Assembly (NCBI RefSeq): GCF_027533505.1
Contig: NZ_JAPZUB010000010.1
Coordinates: 1-64,000 of the forward strand
DNA: 64,000 nt
Direction: 5' to 3'
DNA from: Flavobacterium sp.
Lineage (GTDB): Bacteria; Bacteroidota; Bacteroidia; Flavobacteriales; Flavobacteriaceae
The notes under the pieces are model-generated. The model worked only from the letters and a program-made list of their open reading frames with translations, did not search any database and was not told the origin of the DNA. Below are positions 35,991-44,589 of this stretch, in pieces. Position numbers and translations under genes: made by a program. Position 1 is the stretch's first letter. Each line of letters begins with the position of its first letter.

Positions 35991-37025
35991 ATGAAAAACG
36001 ATACGACACACTATTGGAAAGTGGGACTCTTTAGCCTATTCGGGTTACTGCTTTTGGTTATCGCCGTCTATACGTTGGGGTTTAACCAAAATATATTTCG
36101 ATCGAGTTTTGTGGTCTATGCTCGTTTTCAAACGGTAAGTGGACTTCGGCAAGGGAGTACGATACGGTTGGCGGGGATTGGCATTGGTACCGTTTCCCGT
36201 ATTGCATTTGAACCCGACGGAACGGTATTGGTTAAACTGGCTCTCGACACCGAGGTGCAAACCCATTTGTACCGCGATGCCATAGCCACTATTGGGAGCA
36301 ATGGTTTGGTGGGCGATAAAGTATTGGAACTCACCGCGGGTTCCCAAGCGTCGGGTATTTTACATCCGAATGACACGCTTCAATCGGTAGCCCCGATCGA
36401 AGTAGAAGTCATTATGGAAAGCGTATGGCAGAGTGCCAAAAATGCTGCGGCGATAACGTCCGAATGGCAAACGTTTAGCCACCGATTGAATCGCGAAAAC
36501 GGATTGGTTTCACGATTGATTCGCAGTCGAACATTTGCCGATAAAATCGAACGGGTTGTTGCTCAATTGGAACAGAGTACTAGCGCTTTGGCACAATTTA
36601 CTCCGCAGTTGAACAATCCGCAAGGATGGGTCCATCGCGCGTTGAGTGACCCCACGTGGAGTGCGCATTGGAGCGCGAGTTTACAAGAACTGCATACCAC
36701 AAGTACAGCCTTACGGGAATTTTCGACCCGGTTGAATGAATCGGATGGATTAGTGCAGCAATTGATACAAAATGATACGTTGCGGGATTCATTTACGCAA
36801 ACCGTTTACCATATCGAACAAACTGCCCAAGGATTGCACACCCTCACCCAACGGTTGAACCAACCCGATACAGTGCTCTCCAAACTCATTAACGACCCCC
36901 AATTGGGCCAATCGGTTGATAGTACTTTGAACCAATTGGAGCAGAGTATTCGTGAATTTCGAACCCTTGAAGCCGCTGCACGTGAATCGTTTTTACTGCG
37001 GGGCTATTTTAAAAAAAAATTCTAA
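35991..37025 (+). CDS. MlaD-type MCE-domain lipid-binding protein
   Basis: One N-terminal membrane anchor (about residues 9-29, 'VGLFSLFGLLLLVIAVYTLG') and an MCE domain at about 35-120: 'RFQTVSGLRQGSTIRLAGI', 'GLVGDKVLELTAG'. The rest is a helical tail of repeated 'LNQPDTVLSKLINDPQL'-like segments seen in MCE proteins that form periplasmic hexamers. 344 aa. It completes the MlaE-F-D unit, 3 bp after the ATPase. Confidence 0.9.
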   Translation: MKNDTTHYWKVGLFSLFGLLLLVIAVYTLGFNQNIFRSSFVVYARFQTVSGLRQGSTIRLAGIGIGTVSRIAFEPDGTVLVKLALDTEVQTHLYRDAIATIGSNGLVGDKVLELTAGSQASGILHPNDTLQSVAPIEVEVIMESVWQSAKNAAAITSEWQTFSHRLNRENGLVSRLIRSRTFADKIERVVAQLEQSTSALAQFTPQLNNPQGWVHRALSDPTWSAHWSASLQELHTTSTALREFSTRLNESDGLVQQLIQNDTLRDSFTQTVYHIEQTAQGLHTLTQRLNQPDTVLSKLINDPQLGQSVDSTLNQLEQSIREFRTLEAAARESFLLRGYFKKKF

Positions 37026-37042
37026 CCTAATTCCTTTTAAAC

Positions 37043-37432
37043 ATGAAAAATGAACGAATCTTGGCTATTTGGATGGATTATTCCAAAGCCTTTCTCATTG
37101 AATTTACCGACAAAGCACGGGAAATCGACATTTTGGAGGTCCAACCCATAAAAAACACCTATGGCAATGGATTACACAGTTACCATAAAGACCAAAAGCG
37201 GAAAGAAAATCGACATGCCTTTTTTAAAAAAATTACCGACAAAGCCAAGGCCTATTCCCATGTTGTTTTGTTTGGCCCTTCGAATGCCAAAGTAGCACTC
37301 GCAAACCAATGGCAACAAGAGGGTTTGTTTTCTGATCAAGGATTGGAAGTCTTTACCACAGGGCGCCTGTCTGAAACCCAACGGTGTCATTGGGTGAACA
37401 ATCACTTTACCCCGCCAGCAGTAGCTTCTTGA
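37043..37432 (+). CDS. Small protein resembling host-attachment/eRF1-like domain
   Basis: 129 aa beginning 'MKNERILAIWMDYSKAFLIE', then a charged middle, then 'AYSHVVLFGPSNAKVALAN'. The last part resembles the 'GPG.AK..L' element of the eRF1-like 'host attachment' family found near ribosome stress factors. The match is from memory and partial. It is the last gene of the rightward cluster (17 bp after mlaD-like) and is followed by a terminator, so it belongs to the same transcript. Confidence 0.6.
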   Translation: MKNERILAIWMDYSKAFLIEFTDKAREIDILEVQPIKNTYGNGLHSYHKDQKRKENRHAFFKKITDKAKAYSHVVLFGPSNAKVALANQWQQEGLFSDQGLEVFTTGRLSETQRCHWVNNHFTPPAVAS

Positions 37433-37451
37433 CCGTTGGAGTATTCGCCAC

Positions 37452-37491
37452 AAAAAAAGTCCGATACGGTGGAAGGTGTCGGACTTTTTTA
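37452..37491. terminator. Bidirectional terminator
   Basis: 'aaaaaaagtccga' pairs with 'tcggactttttt' around a loop containing 'tacggtggaaggtg'. Poly-A and poly-T flanks on both sides let it end both the rightward Mla cluster and the leftward DUF6629-like gene. Confidence 0.9.
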
Positions 37492-37509
37492 TTTGAAATA
37501 GGGGGCTTT

Positions 37510-38169
37510 TTAACGTTGCCATAGTGCCTCGGACTCGGGAACTTCGATCAATACAAAGTAGATTGAACCGCCGAGTACGAGAGCCACTATTGGACTAAAG
37601 AAGATAAAATCATAGGGGTTTAGGTACCGCATTATTGCATAGGACAAGGCTAGGGTAAGTCCTACAATCCACATTCGTTTGGTGTACGAAATCAAGGTGG
37701 GCAACAAGGTAACACTCATCCAAAGATAGGTGCCATAGGCTTGAAAATAGCTGTCACCCTTTTGAATAAAACGCATATCGTCGCCGTCGAGAGTAACCGT
37801 TACTTCATAAAAAATATAATCCCAAGTGGTAAATAACGCCACAAGCACTCCTAAGTATACAAAGAAAAGCAAGAGGCGTCGGATGGCCCATACCCGCTCC
37901 ATGCGTTGGAGGGCGAAGGGAATCCACACCGGCCAAATGATTTGGGACAAAATCAATAAGAAAAGTGTAAAAAAACCTTGTAAATAATCGTAGGCTGGGA
38001 AATCAACCGCAAGGGCTATTAGGGCGGTGCAAAACTGTTCTATTGCCAGGATTAGCGGAATCATGGCAAAGGGAAAGTAACGTGGGTGGTTGACCCGTTG
38101 TACTGTGGCGAAGGCCATAAGCGCTAGGATTACCCCAGAAAAAATCGGAAAAAGGATGTTGTAATGCAT
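37510..38169 (-). CDS. DUF6629-like integral membrane protein
   Basis: 219 aa with about seven hydrophobic helices. The motifs 'ILAIEQFCTALIALAV' in TM2, 'WPVWIPFALQRMERV' and 'DWDYIFYEVTV'-like 'FTTWDYIFYEVTVTL' match what I recall of DUF6629 proteins. No function is known to me. The gene is leftward and lone, between the terminator and the receiver-Crp regulator, with which it shares a 227-bp divergent promoter region. Confidence 0.65.
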   Translation of the reverse strand: MHYNILFPIFSGVILALMAFATVQRVNHPRYFPFAMIPLILAIEQFCTALIALAVDFPAYDYLQGFFTLFLLILSQIIWPVWIPFALQRMERVWAIRRLLLFFVYLGVLVALFTTWDYIFYEVTVTLDGDDMRFIQKGDSYFQAYGTYLWMSVTLLPTLISYTKRMWIVGLTLALSYAIMRYLNPYDFIFFSPIVALVLGGSIYFVLIEVPESEALWQR

Positions 38170-38396
38170 ATGCTATTGGTTTGGGTTTGGTTGTTCTAAA
38201 GTAACACAACACCAACGCGTGAAGCTTGATTAAAATCAGAAAAAACAGGTGATTGCCCTCAGGGTACTTTTGTACTAAGTGCCTCATTTTTGTACGTAAC
38301 TGTAAAAAAAATAATGTTAAATAATCTGTAGGGTTGTTTAATTGCCTACCTTAGACTCGATTATTTTAACAATTGTTAACCACACCCCTCTCGCCT

Positions 38397-39452
38397 ATGC
38401 CTGCGTACCGAATTTTAATTATCATGGAACAGCACGACGAAGACCATTATCTTCGTGAGTTATTGACCATGGCAGGCTATGAGGTTTTGATGGCGTTTAA
38501 TGGAAAATCGGGCATCGCTATGGCGCAAGCTGAACAACCTGATGCGATTCTCTGTGAGGTGTTTATGCCTGAAATGGATGGATTTAGTGTGTTGGTTGTT
38601 TTATCCAAACAGGCGGAGACGGCGACAATCCCGTTTGTCTTTTTTGCCCATACCTACCACAAAGCCGACATCCGTAAAGGGATGGAATTGGGCGCTGACG
38701 ACTATTTATCGCGGCCGTTTAGCGATGTACAACTCTTAAATGCCTTGGCGGTACGCATTCAGAAGCGGGAAAATCAACTCGATTATTTTAAAAACACTTA
38801 TCGTATTGACCAAAACAAACCCTTGTATCAACAGGGAAAATTAGCTTTGGAACTGCTTAAGGACCAATCGATACAGCGGAAAATAAAAAAGAAACAGATT
38901 TTATTCTACGAGGGCGACAAGGTAATCGGCATCTACTATGTGCGCAAGGGGGCGATTAAAGTGACCAAAATTGCGCAAGACGGTCGGGAGCTAACGGTGC
39001 GTATCCACTCGACGGGCGATTATATCGGGTTGCACAATTTATACAACGAGCATACGCATACCGATAACGCCGAGGCGATGTCGGACTGTGAAATTAGCAT
39101 CTTACCTATTCAGGAGTTTGAAAAATTAATCGAGCATCATCCTGAAATGGCGAGTAAATTTATCCATTTGTTATCACAGGAATCGAGTAAAACCGAGGAG
39201 CATTTGATTCGTATTGCTTACGACTCGGTACGAAAGCGCATTGCCAATTCGTTGATTAGTTACTTCAAAACCTACTGTCCCCATGGCGAAAGTATTCATT
39301 TGAGCCGAAACGAATTGGCCAATATTTCGGGCACTACTCCGGAAACGGTAAGCCGCACCCTCACCGACTTTGAGCAGGAAGGGCTTATACGGAAAGACCA
39401 AAACCGCATTGTGATTATCAATGCTGAGAAACTGCATTATTTGAAGAATTAG
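38397..39452 (+). CDS. Receiver-Crp/Fnr fusion regulator with degenerate receiver
   Basis: Residues about 3-120 are a response-regulator receiver, 150-260 a cyclic-nucleotide-binding-like domain ('YYVRKGAIKVTKIAQDGREL', 'GDYIGLHNLYNEH') and 300-345 a Crp-type winged helix ('LSRNELANISGTTPETVSRT'). The receiver is atypical: the phospho-acceptor Asp is Glu ('AILCEVFMPEMDGF'), the acidic pair is 'MEQ', the switch Thr is Ala ('FFAHTY') and the Lys is Arg ('YLSRPF'). No FNR cysteine cluster is seen. The start is the ATG at 38397; the track's start is TTG. It likely regulates neighbouring stress genes independently of phosphorylation. Confidence 0.88.
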   Translation: MPAYRILIIMEQHDEDHYLRELLTMAGYEVLMAFNGKSGIAMAQAEQPDAILCEVFMPEMDGFSVLVVLSKQAETATIPFVFFAHTYHKADIRKGMELGADDYLSRPFSDVQLLNALAVRIQKRENQLDYFKNTYRIDQNKPLYQQGKLALELLKDQSIQRKIKKKQILFYEGDKVIGIYYVRKGAIKVTKIAQDGRELTVRIHSTGDYIGLHNLYNEHTHTDNAEAMSDCEISILPIQEFEKLIEHHPEMASKFIHLLSQESSKTEEHLIRIAYDSVRKRIANSLISYFKTYCPHGESIHLSRNELANISGTTPETVSRTLTDFEQEGLIRKDQNRIVIINAEKLHYLKN

Positions 39453-39494
39453 GTTGCAGTTTGCATTCTTCGAGCGGGGATTTAAAAGTCTTTT

Positions 39495-40428
39495 AGTGTT
39501 CAGCCCCGAAGGGGCGGGAGCAGTAGGCAGTGGGCAGTGTACAGTATACAGTGGGCAGTGGGCAGTGGGCAGTGGACAGTGGACAGTGTACAGTGGGCAG
39601 TATACAGTGTACAGTGTACAGTGGGCAGTAAGGGCTCAGCCCCGAAGGGTCGGGATCAGTATACAGTGTTCAGTGTACAGTGTACAGTGGGCAGTAAGGG
39701 CTCAGCAGCTCAGCTTCTCAGCGGCTTAGGAGCTTAAAAAGCAGTGGGCAGTGTTCAGTGTACAGTGTACAGTGTACAGTGTACAGTGTACAGTAAGAGC
39801 TCAGCTTCTCAGCTTCTCAGGAGCTTAGCAGCTTAAAAAAACAGTGTTCAGTTAGAGCTCAGCAGCTCAGCTTCTCAGGAGCTTAGCAGCTTAAAAAAAC
39901 AGTGGACAGTGTACAGTGGGCAGTGTTCAGTGTACAGTGTACAGTAAGAGCTCAGCAGCTCAGCTTCTCAGGAGCATAGCAGCTTAAAAAACAGTGGACA
40001 GTGTACAGTGTACAGTTAGAGCTCAGCAGCTCAGCTTCTCAGGAGCTTAGCAGCTTAAAAAAACAGTGTTCAGTAAGAGCTCAGCAGCTCAGCTTCTCAG
40101 GAGCTTAGGAGCTTAAAAAAACAGTGTACAGTGTACAGTGGGCAGTGGACAGTGGACAGTGGACAGTATACAGTAAGGACTCAGCAGCTCAGCTTCTCAG
40201 CGGCTTAGGAGCTTAAAAAGCAGTGTACAGTGGGCAGTGTTCAGTGTACAGTGTACAGTGTACAGTAAGAGCTCAGCAGCTCAGCTTCTCAGGAGCTTAG
40301 CAGCTTAAAAAAACAGTGTTCAGTTAGAGCTCAGCAGCTCAGCTTCTCAGCGGCTTAGGAGCTTAAAAAAACAGTGGGCAGTGTACAGTGGGCAGTAAGG
40401 GCTCAGCAGTTCAGCATCTCAGGAGCTT
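39495..40428 (+). repeat. Composite heptad/octad repeat array 2
   Basis: About 930 bp, nine unit ends ('agcttaaaaa') against five in array 1, same orientation and same grammar. Runs of 2 to 13 nCAGTGn heptamers come first ('gtacagtgtacagtgtacag'), then a link ('aagagctcag'), then three to five nCTCAGnn octamers, then the A-run. Two copies of the CCCGAAGGG(T/G)CGGG element are near its left end. It lies after the receiver-Crp gene. ORFs through it (39454..39729 and others) encode only repeat peptides. Confidence 0.95.
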
Positions 40429-40436
40429 TCAAATCC

Positions 40437-40524
40437 GTGCTATATCAGTGCTATATCCGTGCTATATCTGTGCTATATCCGTGCTATATCAGTGCTATAT
40501 CCGTGCTATATCCGTGCTATATCG
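40437..40524 (+). repeat. 11-bp tandem repeat, eight copies
   Basis: Eight perfect-length units of 'gtgctatatc' plus one variable base (a, c, t, c, a, c, c, g). The first ten bases are the same in all units. It follows the composite array directly. The 11-bp period is close to one DNA helical turn, so it may be bent or serve as a phased protein-binding tract. Confidence 0.95.
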
Positions 40525-40530
40525 CTGGGG

Positions 40531-40660
40531 GTGGTCCCTACCCTTTCCGTGGTGATTTTGTGGTGCAAACGGGTTGGGAAAGGGAAAAATACCGAAGTGT
40601 AAGGGGAAAAATACCTGCTCGGGCGGGGAAAAATACTTTGCGAAATGGGGGAAAATACTG
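40531..40660 (+). repeat. Direct repeat, left copy, of a ~120-bp element
   Basis: Matches the stretch at 44590-44711 in the same orientation: both hold 'aaaataccgaagt' + 'taaggggaaaaatacct' and 'aaatactttgcgaaatg'. The copies differ by scattered substitutions and small gaps. Together they flank the four-gene block 40761..44507. Confidence 0.85.
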
Positions 40661-40760
40661 CTTTGAAATATGAAATAAATCCCTAATTATGAGTACGTTT
40701 GATTATATTTTTCCCACTTTGCTTAGCCACTTTGTTTTTTTTTAAGTAATTCATTATTGT

Positions 40761-41801
40761 ATGGCGCTACCGAATATTCTTGAACTTCTGATTGCACTAG
40801 GCATGTTTTACTTCTTGTTTAGTACTCTAGTATCTATTCTTTTTGAATGGTATGCACACAAAACTGAAAAAAGAGGACGCTTTCTATATGAAACGTTACA
40901 TCGCTTGCTGCAGGATCCCCTCAACAAAAACTATGGCGCTTTGCTTTACAGCCATTTTAGTATTGTTAACCTCCGCAAAGACGGGCACTCCCATCCGCAG
41001 TATATCTCGGCAGAAATGTTTGCGGACGTGCTTATTGATGTTATCGGAAAACAAGCAGAAGAAGTTCGTTTTCCGTTAAACATGTCAGCGAAAAATCCGA
41101 CGCAATTACAGCATGTGGCCCTTGTGGAGAACCGAATCACCGACCCTTTTGAGCGCTACTGCAAGGGCGTAGAAACCATGCATTACAGTCCGCTGAAAAG
41201 TATGTTGCGCGGCTTTGGTGAAAAATCAACCAACTATAACGAATTGAAAACGTTGCTCATGAAGTGGTATGAAGACTATATGGCGCGTGTCACGGGCTGG
41301 TATAAAATCAAAATTAAAAATACATTAATCGGAATTAGTGCCTTGGTATGCGTTGCGCTCAATGTTGATTCGATTGCTTTTATCAAGAAGGTTAACAACG
41401 ACGATCAATTTCGCCAATCGCTTGTAACACAAGCTGAGAAATTGGTCGCCCAACGTCTTGCCCAACGTCGTGAGGACAGTATTGTAAAGGGTTCGTCTAC
41501 CGAACATATTACTTTTGTGGTAGGCGATAAAATGATACAACGGACCCTTCCCCTCTCGGCGAATGACTCAACCTATGTGGCGCAAATCAACGCGGTGGTT
41601 AAAGAAATTCAAAGCAATGCTATCCCGATTGGGTATACCGAGGATTTTCATTGGAAGCAAATGACTTGGAAGGATCGTCTGCTATGGGTGTTGGGGCTTT
41701 GTCTCTCGACCCTCGCTTTAAGTTTTGGCGCTCCGTTCTGGTTTGAAGTCCTCGTAAAAGCCGTAAACATTCGTAGAGCGGGTATTAAACCTAATGCATA
41801 A
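40761..41801 (+). CDS. Membrane protein of unknown function
   Basis: 346 aa with three probable membrane segments: residues 5-26 ('ILELLIALGMFYFLFSTLVS'), about 188-205 ('LIGISALVCVALNVD') and about 310-328 ('LLWVLGLCLSTLALSFG'). Large loops lie between them, one with a coiled, charged stretch ('EKLVAQRLAQRREDSIV'). I do not recognise the family, though proteins with 'LNVDSIAF' at the second helix occur widely. It is 5 bp from the next gene, an amidohydrolase, so the pair is an operon. Confidence 0.75.
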   Translation: MALPNILELLIALGMFYFLFSTLVSILFEWYAHKTEKRGRFLYETLHRLLQDPLNKNYGALLYSHFSIVNLRKDGHSHPQYISAEMFADVLIDVIGKQAEEVRFPLNMSAKNPTQLQHVALVENRITDPFERYCKGVETMHYSPLKSMLRGFGEKSTNYNELKTLLMKWYEDYMARVTGWYKIKIKNTLIGISALVCVALNVDSIAFIKKVNNDDQFRQSLVTQAEKLVAQRLAQRREDSIVKGSSTEHITFVVGDKMIQRTLPLSANDSTYVAQINAVVKEIQSNAIPIGYTEDFHWKQMTWKDRLLWVLGLCLSTLALSFGAPFWFEVLVKAVNIRRAGIKPNA

Positions 41802-41806
41802 ATCCT

Positions 41807-43036
41807 ATGGAACCTAAATACAACATCCACACCCATATTTTCACGGGGAAATGTGCCCCAAAAGATTTTTTACAAGTCGCGCTCCCTTTGGGCGACGGGG
41901 TATCGGTTTTTTTAAAATGGCTTTTTGTCACACGTCCTGTATCGTGGCTGATCAAACGGTTGGGGGGACGCGTGCACAACCGGATGGTGCAGTTTTTGAA
42001 AATTGGGGTGATGACTTCACAACAGGAGATTTTTGAAACCCTCTGCGACAAGTATCAAAACAGTCCTTACAGCGACCTGAAGTTTATAGCGCTCACTATC
42101 GATATGAACTATATGACGGATACGAAGAACAAGCCTTATATCGATTTTCAAGCGCAGCTGCAAGAAGTGCTTGAAATAAAAAAAGCCTATCCGGCTCAGA
42201 TTTTTCCGTTTTATGGCGTTGACCCGCGCAATTCGGCTACGGTATCCTTGTTGCCCGTACAGCGGGCTTTGGAAAGTGGAGCTTTTAGTGGGTTGAAACT
42301 TTATCCGCCTAACGGGTTCTTTCCTTTTGACCCGCGTTTGGATGCCTTGTATCGCTATGCAGAAGAAAAAGGGATTCCCATCATGACGCATTGCACTCGG
42401 GGAGGCAGTTATTATTTGGGAGAAAATGTATTGGCTTTACTTCCCGATGTGCCGCCTTCGTTAAACGATTCGCATCCTATTATGCCCAAGGTGGTGGAAC
42501 GGATTAAAGCGTATAAAAATGCTTCGGACAAAGCCTTTCGTAAGGCTGCCTATGCCTGTAATTTGTTTACCCATCCTGAGAATTATTTGCCCGTATTGGA
42601 CAAGTACCCTCGATTGAAATTGTGTATTGCACACATGGGAGGTGATATTGAAATTTTGGGGCCGACTAATGCCAACCGGAAACACGCCCAACGATGTGTT
42701 ACGGCCATGCATTTGGAAGGCAGTACCGATACTTGGTATGGATTGATTAAATCAAAGTTGTTAATTCCCGCGTACCCCAATACGTACACCGATATTTCAT
42801 ATTCGTTGTGTGATGCGGCGTGTATGGCGGTGTTGCAAAGTGACTTGGCCAAAGGGGAAATTCCTCGTGATCGGGTATTGTTTGGTACGGATTACTTCAT
42901 GGTGACCAAGGAGAATAGCGAATTGACCGTTACGGCAATTGCACAGCAGGCCCTGAAAGCCGATTTTGTCCCGATGATGACCGTTAATAATGCGCGTTAT
43001 TTGTTTAAAGGGCAAACGGCCGCCCCCAAAGTATAA
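41807..43036 (+). CDS. Amidohydrolase-like TIM-barrel metal-dependent hydrolase
   Basis: 409 aa with the amidohydrolase-2 pattern: HxH in 'YNIHTHIFTGKCAPKDF', a His after strand 5 in 'GIPIMTHCTRGGSYYLG', 'LKLCIAHMGGDIEILG' and the strand-8 Asp in 'RVLFGTDYFMVT'. It should bind one or two metals and hydrolyse or decarboxylate a small substrate. The insert 'TRPVSWLIKRLGGRVHNRM' near residue 50 may touch the membrane or the partner protein encoded 5 bp upstream. Real substrate unknown. Confidence 0.82.
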   Translation: MEPKYNIHTHIFTGKCAPKDFLQVALPLGDGVSVFLKWLFVTRPVSWLIKRLGGRVHNRMVQFLKIGVMTSQQEIFETLCDKYQNSPYSDLKFIALTIDMNYMTDTKNKPYIDFQAQLQEVLEIKKAYPAQIFPFYGVDPRNSATVSLLPVQRALESGAFSGLKLYPPNGFFPFDPRLDALYRYAEEKGIPIMTHCTRGGSYYLGENVLALLPDVPPSLNDSHPIMPKVVERIKAYKNASDKAFRKAAYACNLFTHPENYLPVLDKYPRLKLCIAHMGGDIEILGPTNANRKHAQRCVTAMHLEGSTDTWYGLIKSKLLIPAYPNTYTDISYSLCDAACMAVLQSDLAKGEIPRDRVLFGTDYFMVTKENSELTVTAIAQQALKADFVPMMTVNNARYLFKGQTAAPKV

Positions 43037-43217
43037 AGTTGTCATGTAGATAAATACCTTCTAAATAAGCAACGCCCCAAGACTACTTTATCTGTTAATC
43101 TATTTTCTTACAATCGTATTGTGTCTTCTATTTTAGACGTGTAGACACCCCATGACATCATTCACAATTTTAAAGAAAACATGAACCAAAAAAAAAGAAT
43201 CTCTAAACACCTGAATT

Positions 43218-43565
43218 ATGAAAACAGATCAAATTGCAAGAGTAATTATTGAAGACAATAGTGATGTAATTTTAAACATTACGATTGGGAATGCTCAAAT
43301 TGGTGGTTCATTGATCCGCTGGAAAAATGAAAATACTAATTTGGGTAAAGGAAAAATAACCCATTTAACACTTGGACGAGGTAGCGTAATCAAAGGAAAA
43401 ACGCTTGAAATACTAACCAATTTAGTGGATATAAATGAACAGACAAATAAACTAATTGTTACTTATTTCCTTCAAAACGTCACAGATCCAGTGTACACTT
43501 TAATTGACCAATTCGAAAATGAAGGCGCTCATTTTAGTTTTTCACTTTCAATAACTTTTAATTAA
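43218..43565 (+). CDS. Hypothetical beta-rich protein
   Basis: 115 aa, AT-richer than the previous genes. The chain alternates short strands ('RVIIEDNSDVILNITIGNAQ', 'KLIVTYFLQNVTDPVYTLID') without a signal peptide. I cannot name a family. Nine bases separate it from the next gene, so they are probably co-expressed. Base composition suggests a different origin from the amidohydrolase pair. Confidence 0.6.
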   Translation: MKTDQIARVIIEDNSDVILNITIGNAQIGGSLIRWKNENTNLGKGKITHLTLGRGSVIKGKTLEILTNLVDINEQTNKLIVTYFLQNVTDPVYTLIDQFENEGAHFSFSLSITFN

Positions 43566-43574
43566 ATAATCAAA

Positions 43575-44507
43575 ATGAAAAAAATCAAACTCCTATTCAT
43601 ATTTACAGCAACTATTTGCTTCGGTCAAACTGATTTTCAATTTGATGAATTAAACATCCCTAGTGCTCCGGGTCTTGTTTTATTGGACCAATCGCCTTCA
43701 AGTATTGAAAAACCAACAAATCCAAAAGATGTTACATTTACAATGCTCTCTATAGCAAATGGAGGTGGAGCCGTAGAATTTTCACCTTATTGGTTGAAAA
43801 ATCATGCTGACTATACTGTAGATAAAGATTTCAAGAAAAAGTTTCCAATTCTGCAAACTTTAGCATTTTCATTTACTTCAATAACTAAAAATGACACGCT
43901 TCAAATTGGGGGCGGTTTTCGATTTCAACTTTATCGTGAGTATCAAAAAGAAGTAAGTGCATTAAAAAAGTTAGAAGAAAAAATTTCAACTTTATTAGCA
44001 AATGTGACCTACGACCGCGCTGAAGTAGATAAACTTATTGAAGAACTAAAAGATGCTCGAAAAAAAATAAAATGGAATATCGAATTTGCAGCTGCCATGA
44101 CAGGTTTTGGAACAACCTATTCCAATCTATCAATATCAAAAATTGGTGCATGGTTAAATTTTAGACATACTCCCATAAATTCATTCTTAGATATTGTACT
44201 TTTAGCCCGATACTCCAAAGAATTTAATGAACATTTTACGCCATTCAATTCAGAAAATTTTGATTTTGGTGTAAGTCTTTCCCATCAAGGAAAACGATAT
44301 GACATTAATTTTGAATACATTCACAGGAGTGATTTAACAATTAGCAAAAACTTTAATCGCTTGACTGCTGTACTGAATTACGAATTATTCAAAGGTGTTT
44401 ATGGTGTTGCCTCATTTGGTAAAAATTTTAATATTGTAGAAAATCTATTCACTATCGTTGGAATCAAGTTTGGTATATCCCGTCAAAAAATGAAATTAGA
44501 GAACTAA
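43575..44507 (+). CDS. Secreted hypothetical protein, possibly outer-membrane barrel
   Basis: 310 aa with a signal peptide ('MKKIKLLFIFTATICFGQ'). The mature chain has a coiled-coil stretch around 130-165 ('LKKLEEKISTLLANVTYDRA') and, towards the C-terminus, alternating strands ('NFDFGVSLSHQGKRYDINF', 'VYGVASFGKNFNIVEN') that look like an outer-membrane beta-barrel. Family not recognised. Paired with the 115-aa gene upstream; last gene before the right copy of the direct repeat. Confidence 0.65.
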   Translation: MKKIKLLFIFTATICFGQTDFQFDELNIPSAPGLVLLDQSPSSIEKPTNPKDVTFTMLSIANGGGAVEFSPYWLKNHADYTVDKDFKKKFPILQTLAFSFTSITKNDTLQIGGGFRFQLYREYQKEVSALKKLEEKISTLLANVTYDRAEVDKLIEELKDARKKIKWNIEFAAAMTGFGTTYSNLSISKIGAWLNFRHTPINSFLDIVLLARYSKEFNEHFTPFNSENFDFGVSLSHQGKRYDINFEYIHRSDLTISKNFNRLTAVLNYELFKGVYGVASFGKNFNIVENLFTIVGIKFGISRQKMKLEN

Positions 44508-44589
44508 TTTAAAATAAATATAACTTACTTCGCTTTAACGCTTAATACCTGTTAATTTCATAAGTGCTGTAAGCGGTCTAAAGCGAACT

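Noticed and set aside
25289-40428. CRISPR array interpretation of the two repeat arrays
   Set aside because: Units are made of short internal words with no unique spacers of even length, and no cas gene is present in the window.
39454-40673. ORFs across array 2 and the 11-bp repeat (39454..39729, 39537..39737, 40374..40673)
   Set aside because: Products are repeat translations ([20 protein letters not shown]); open frames result from the repeat period and lack of stops.
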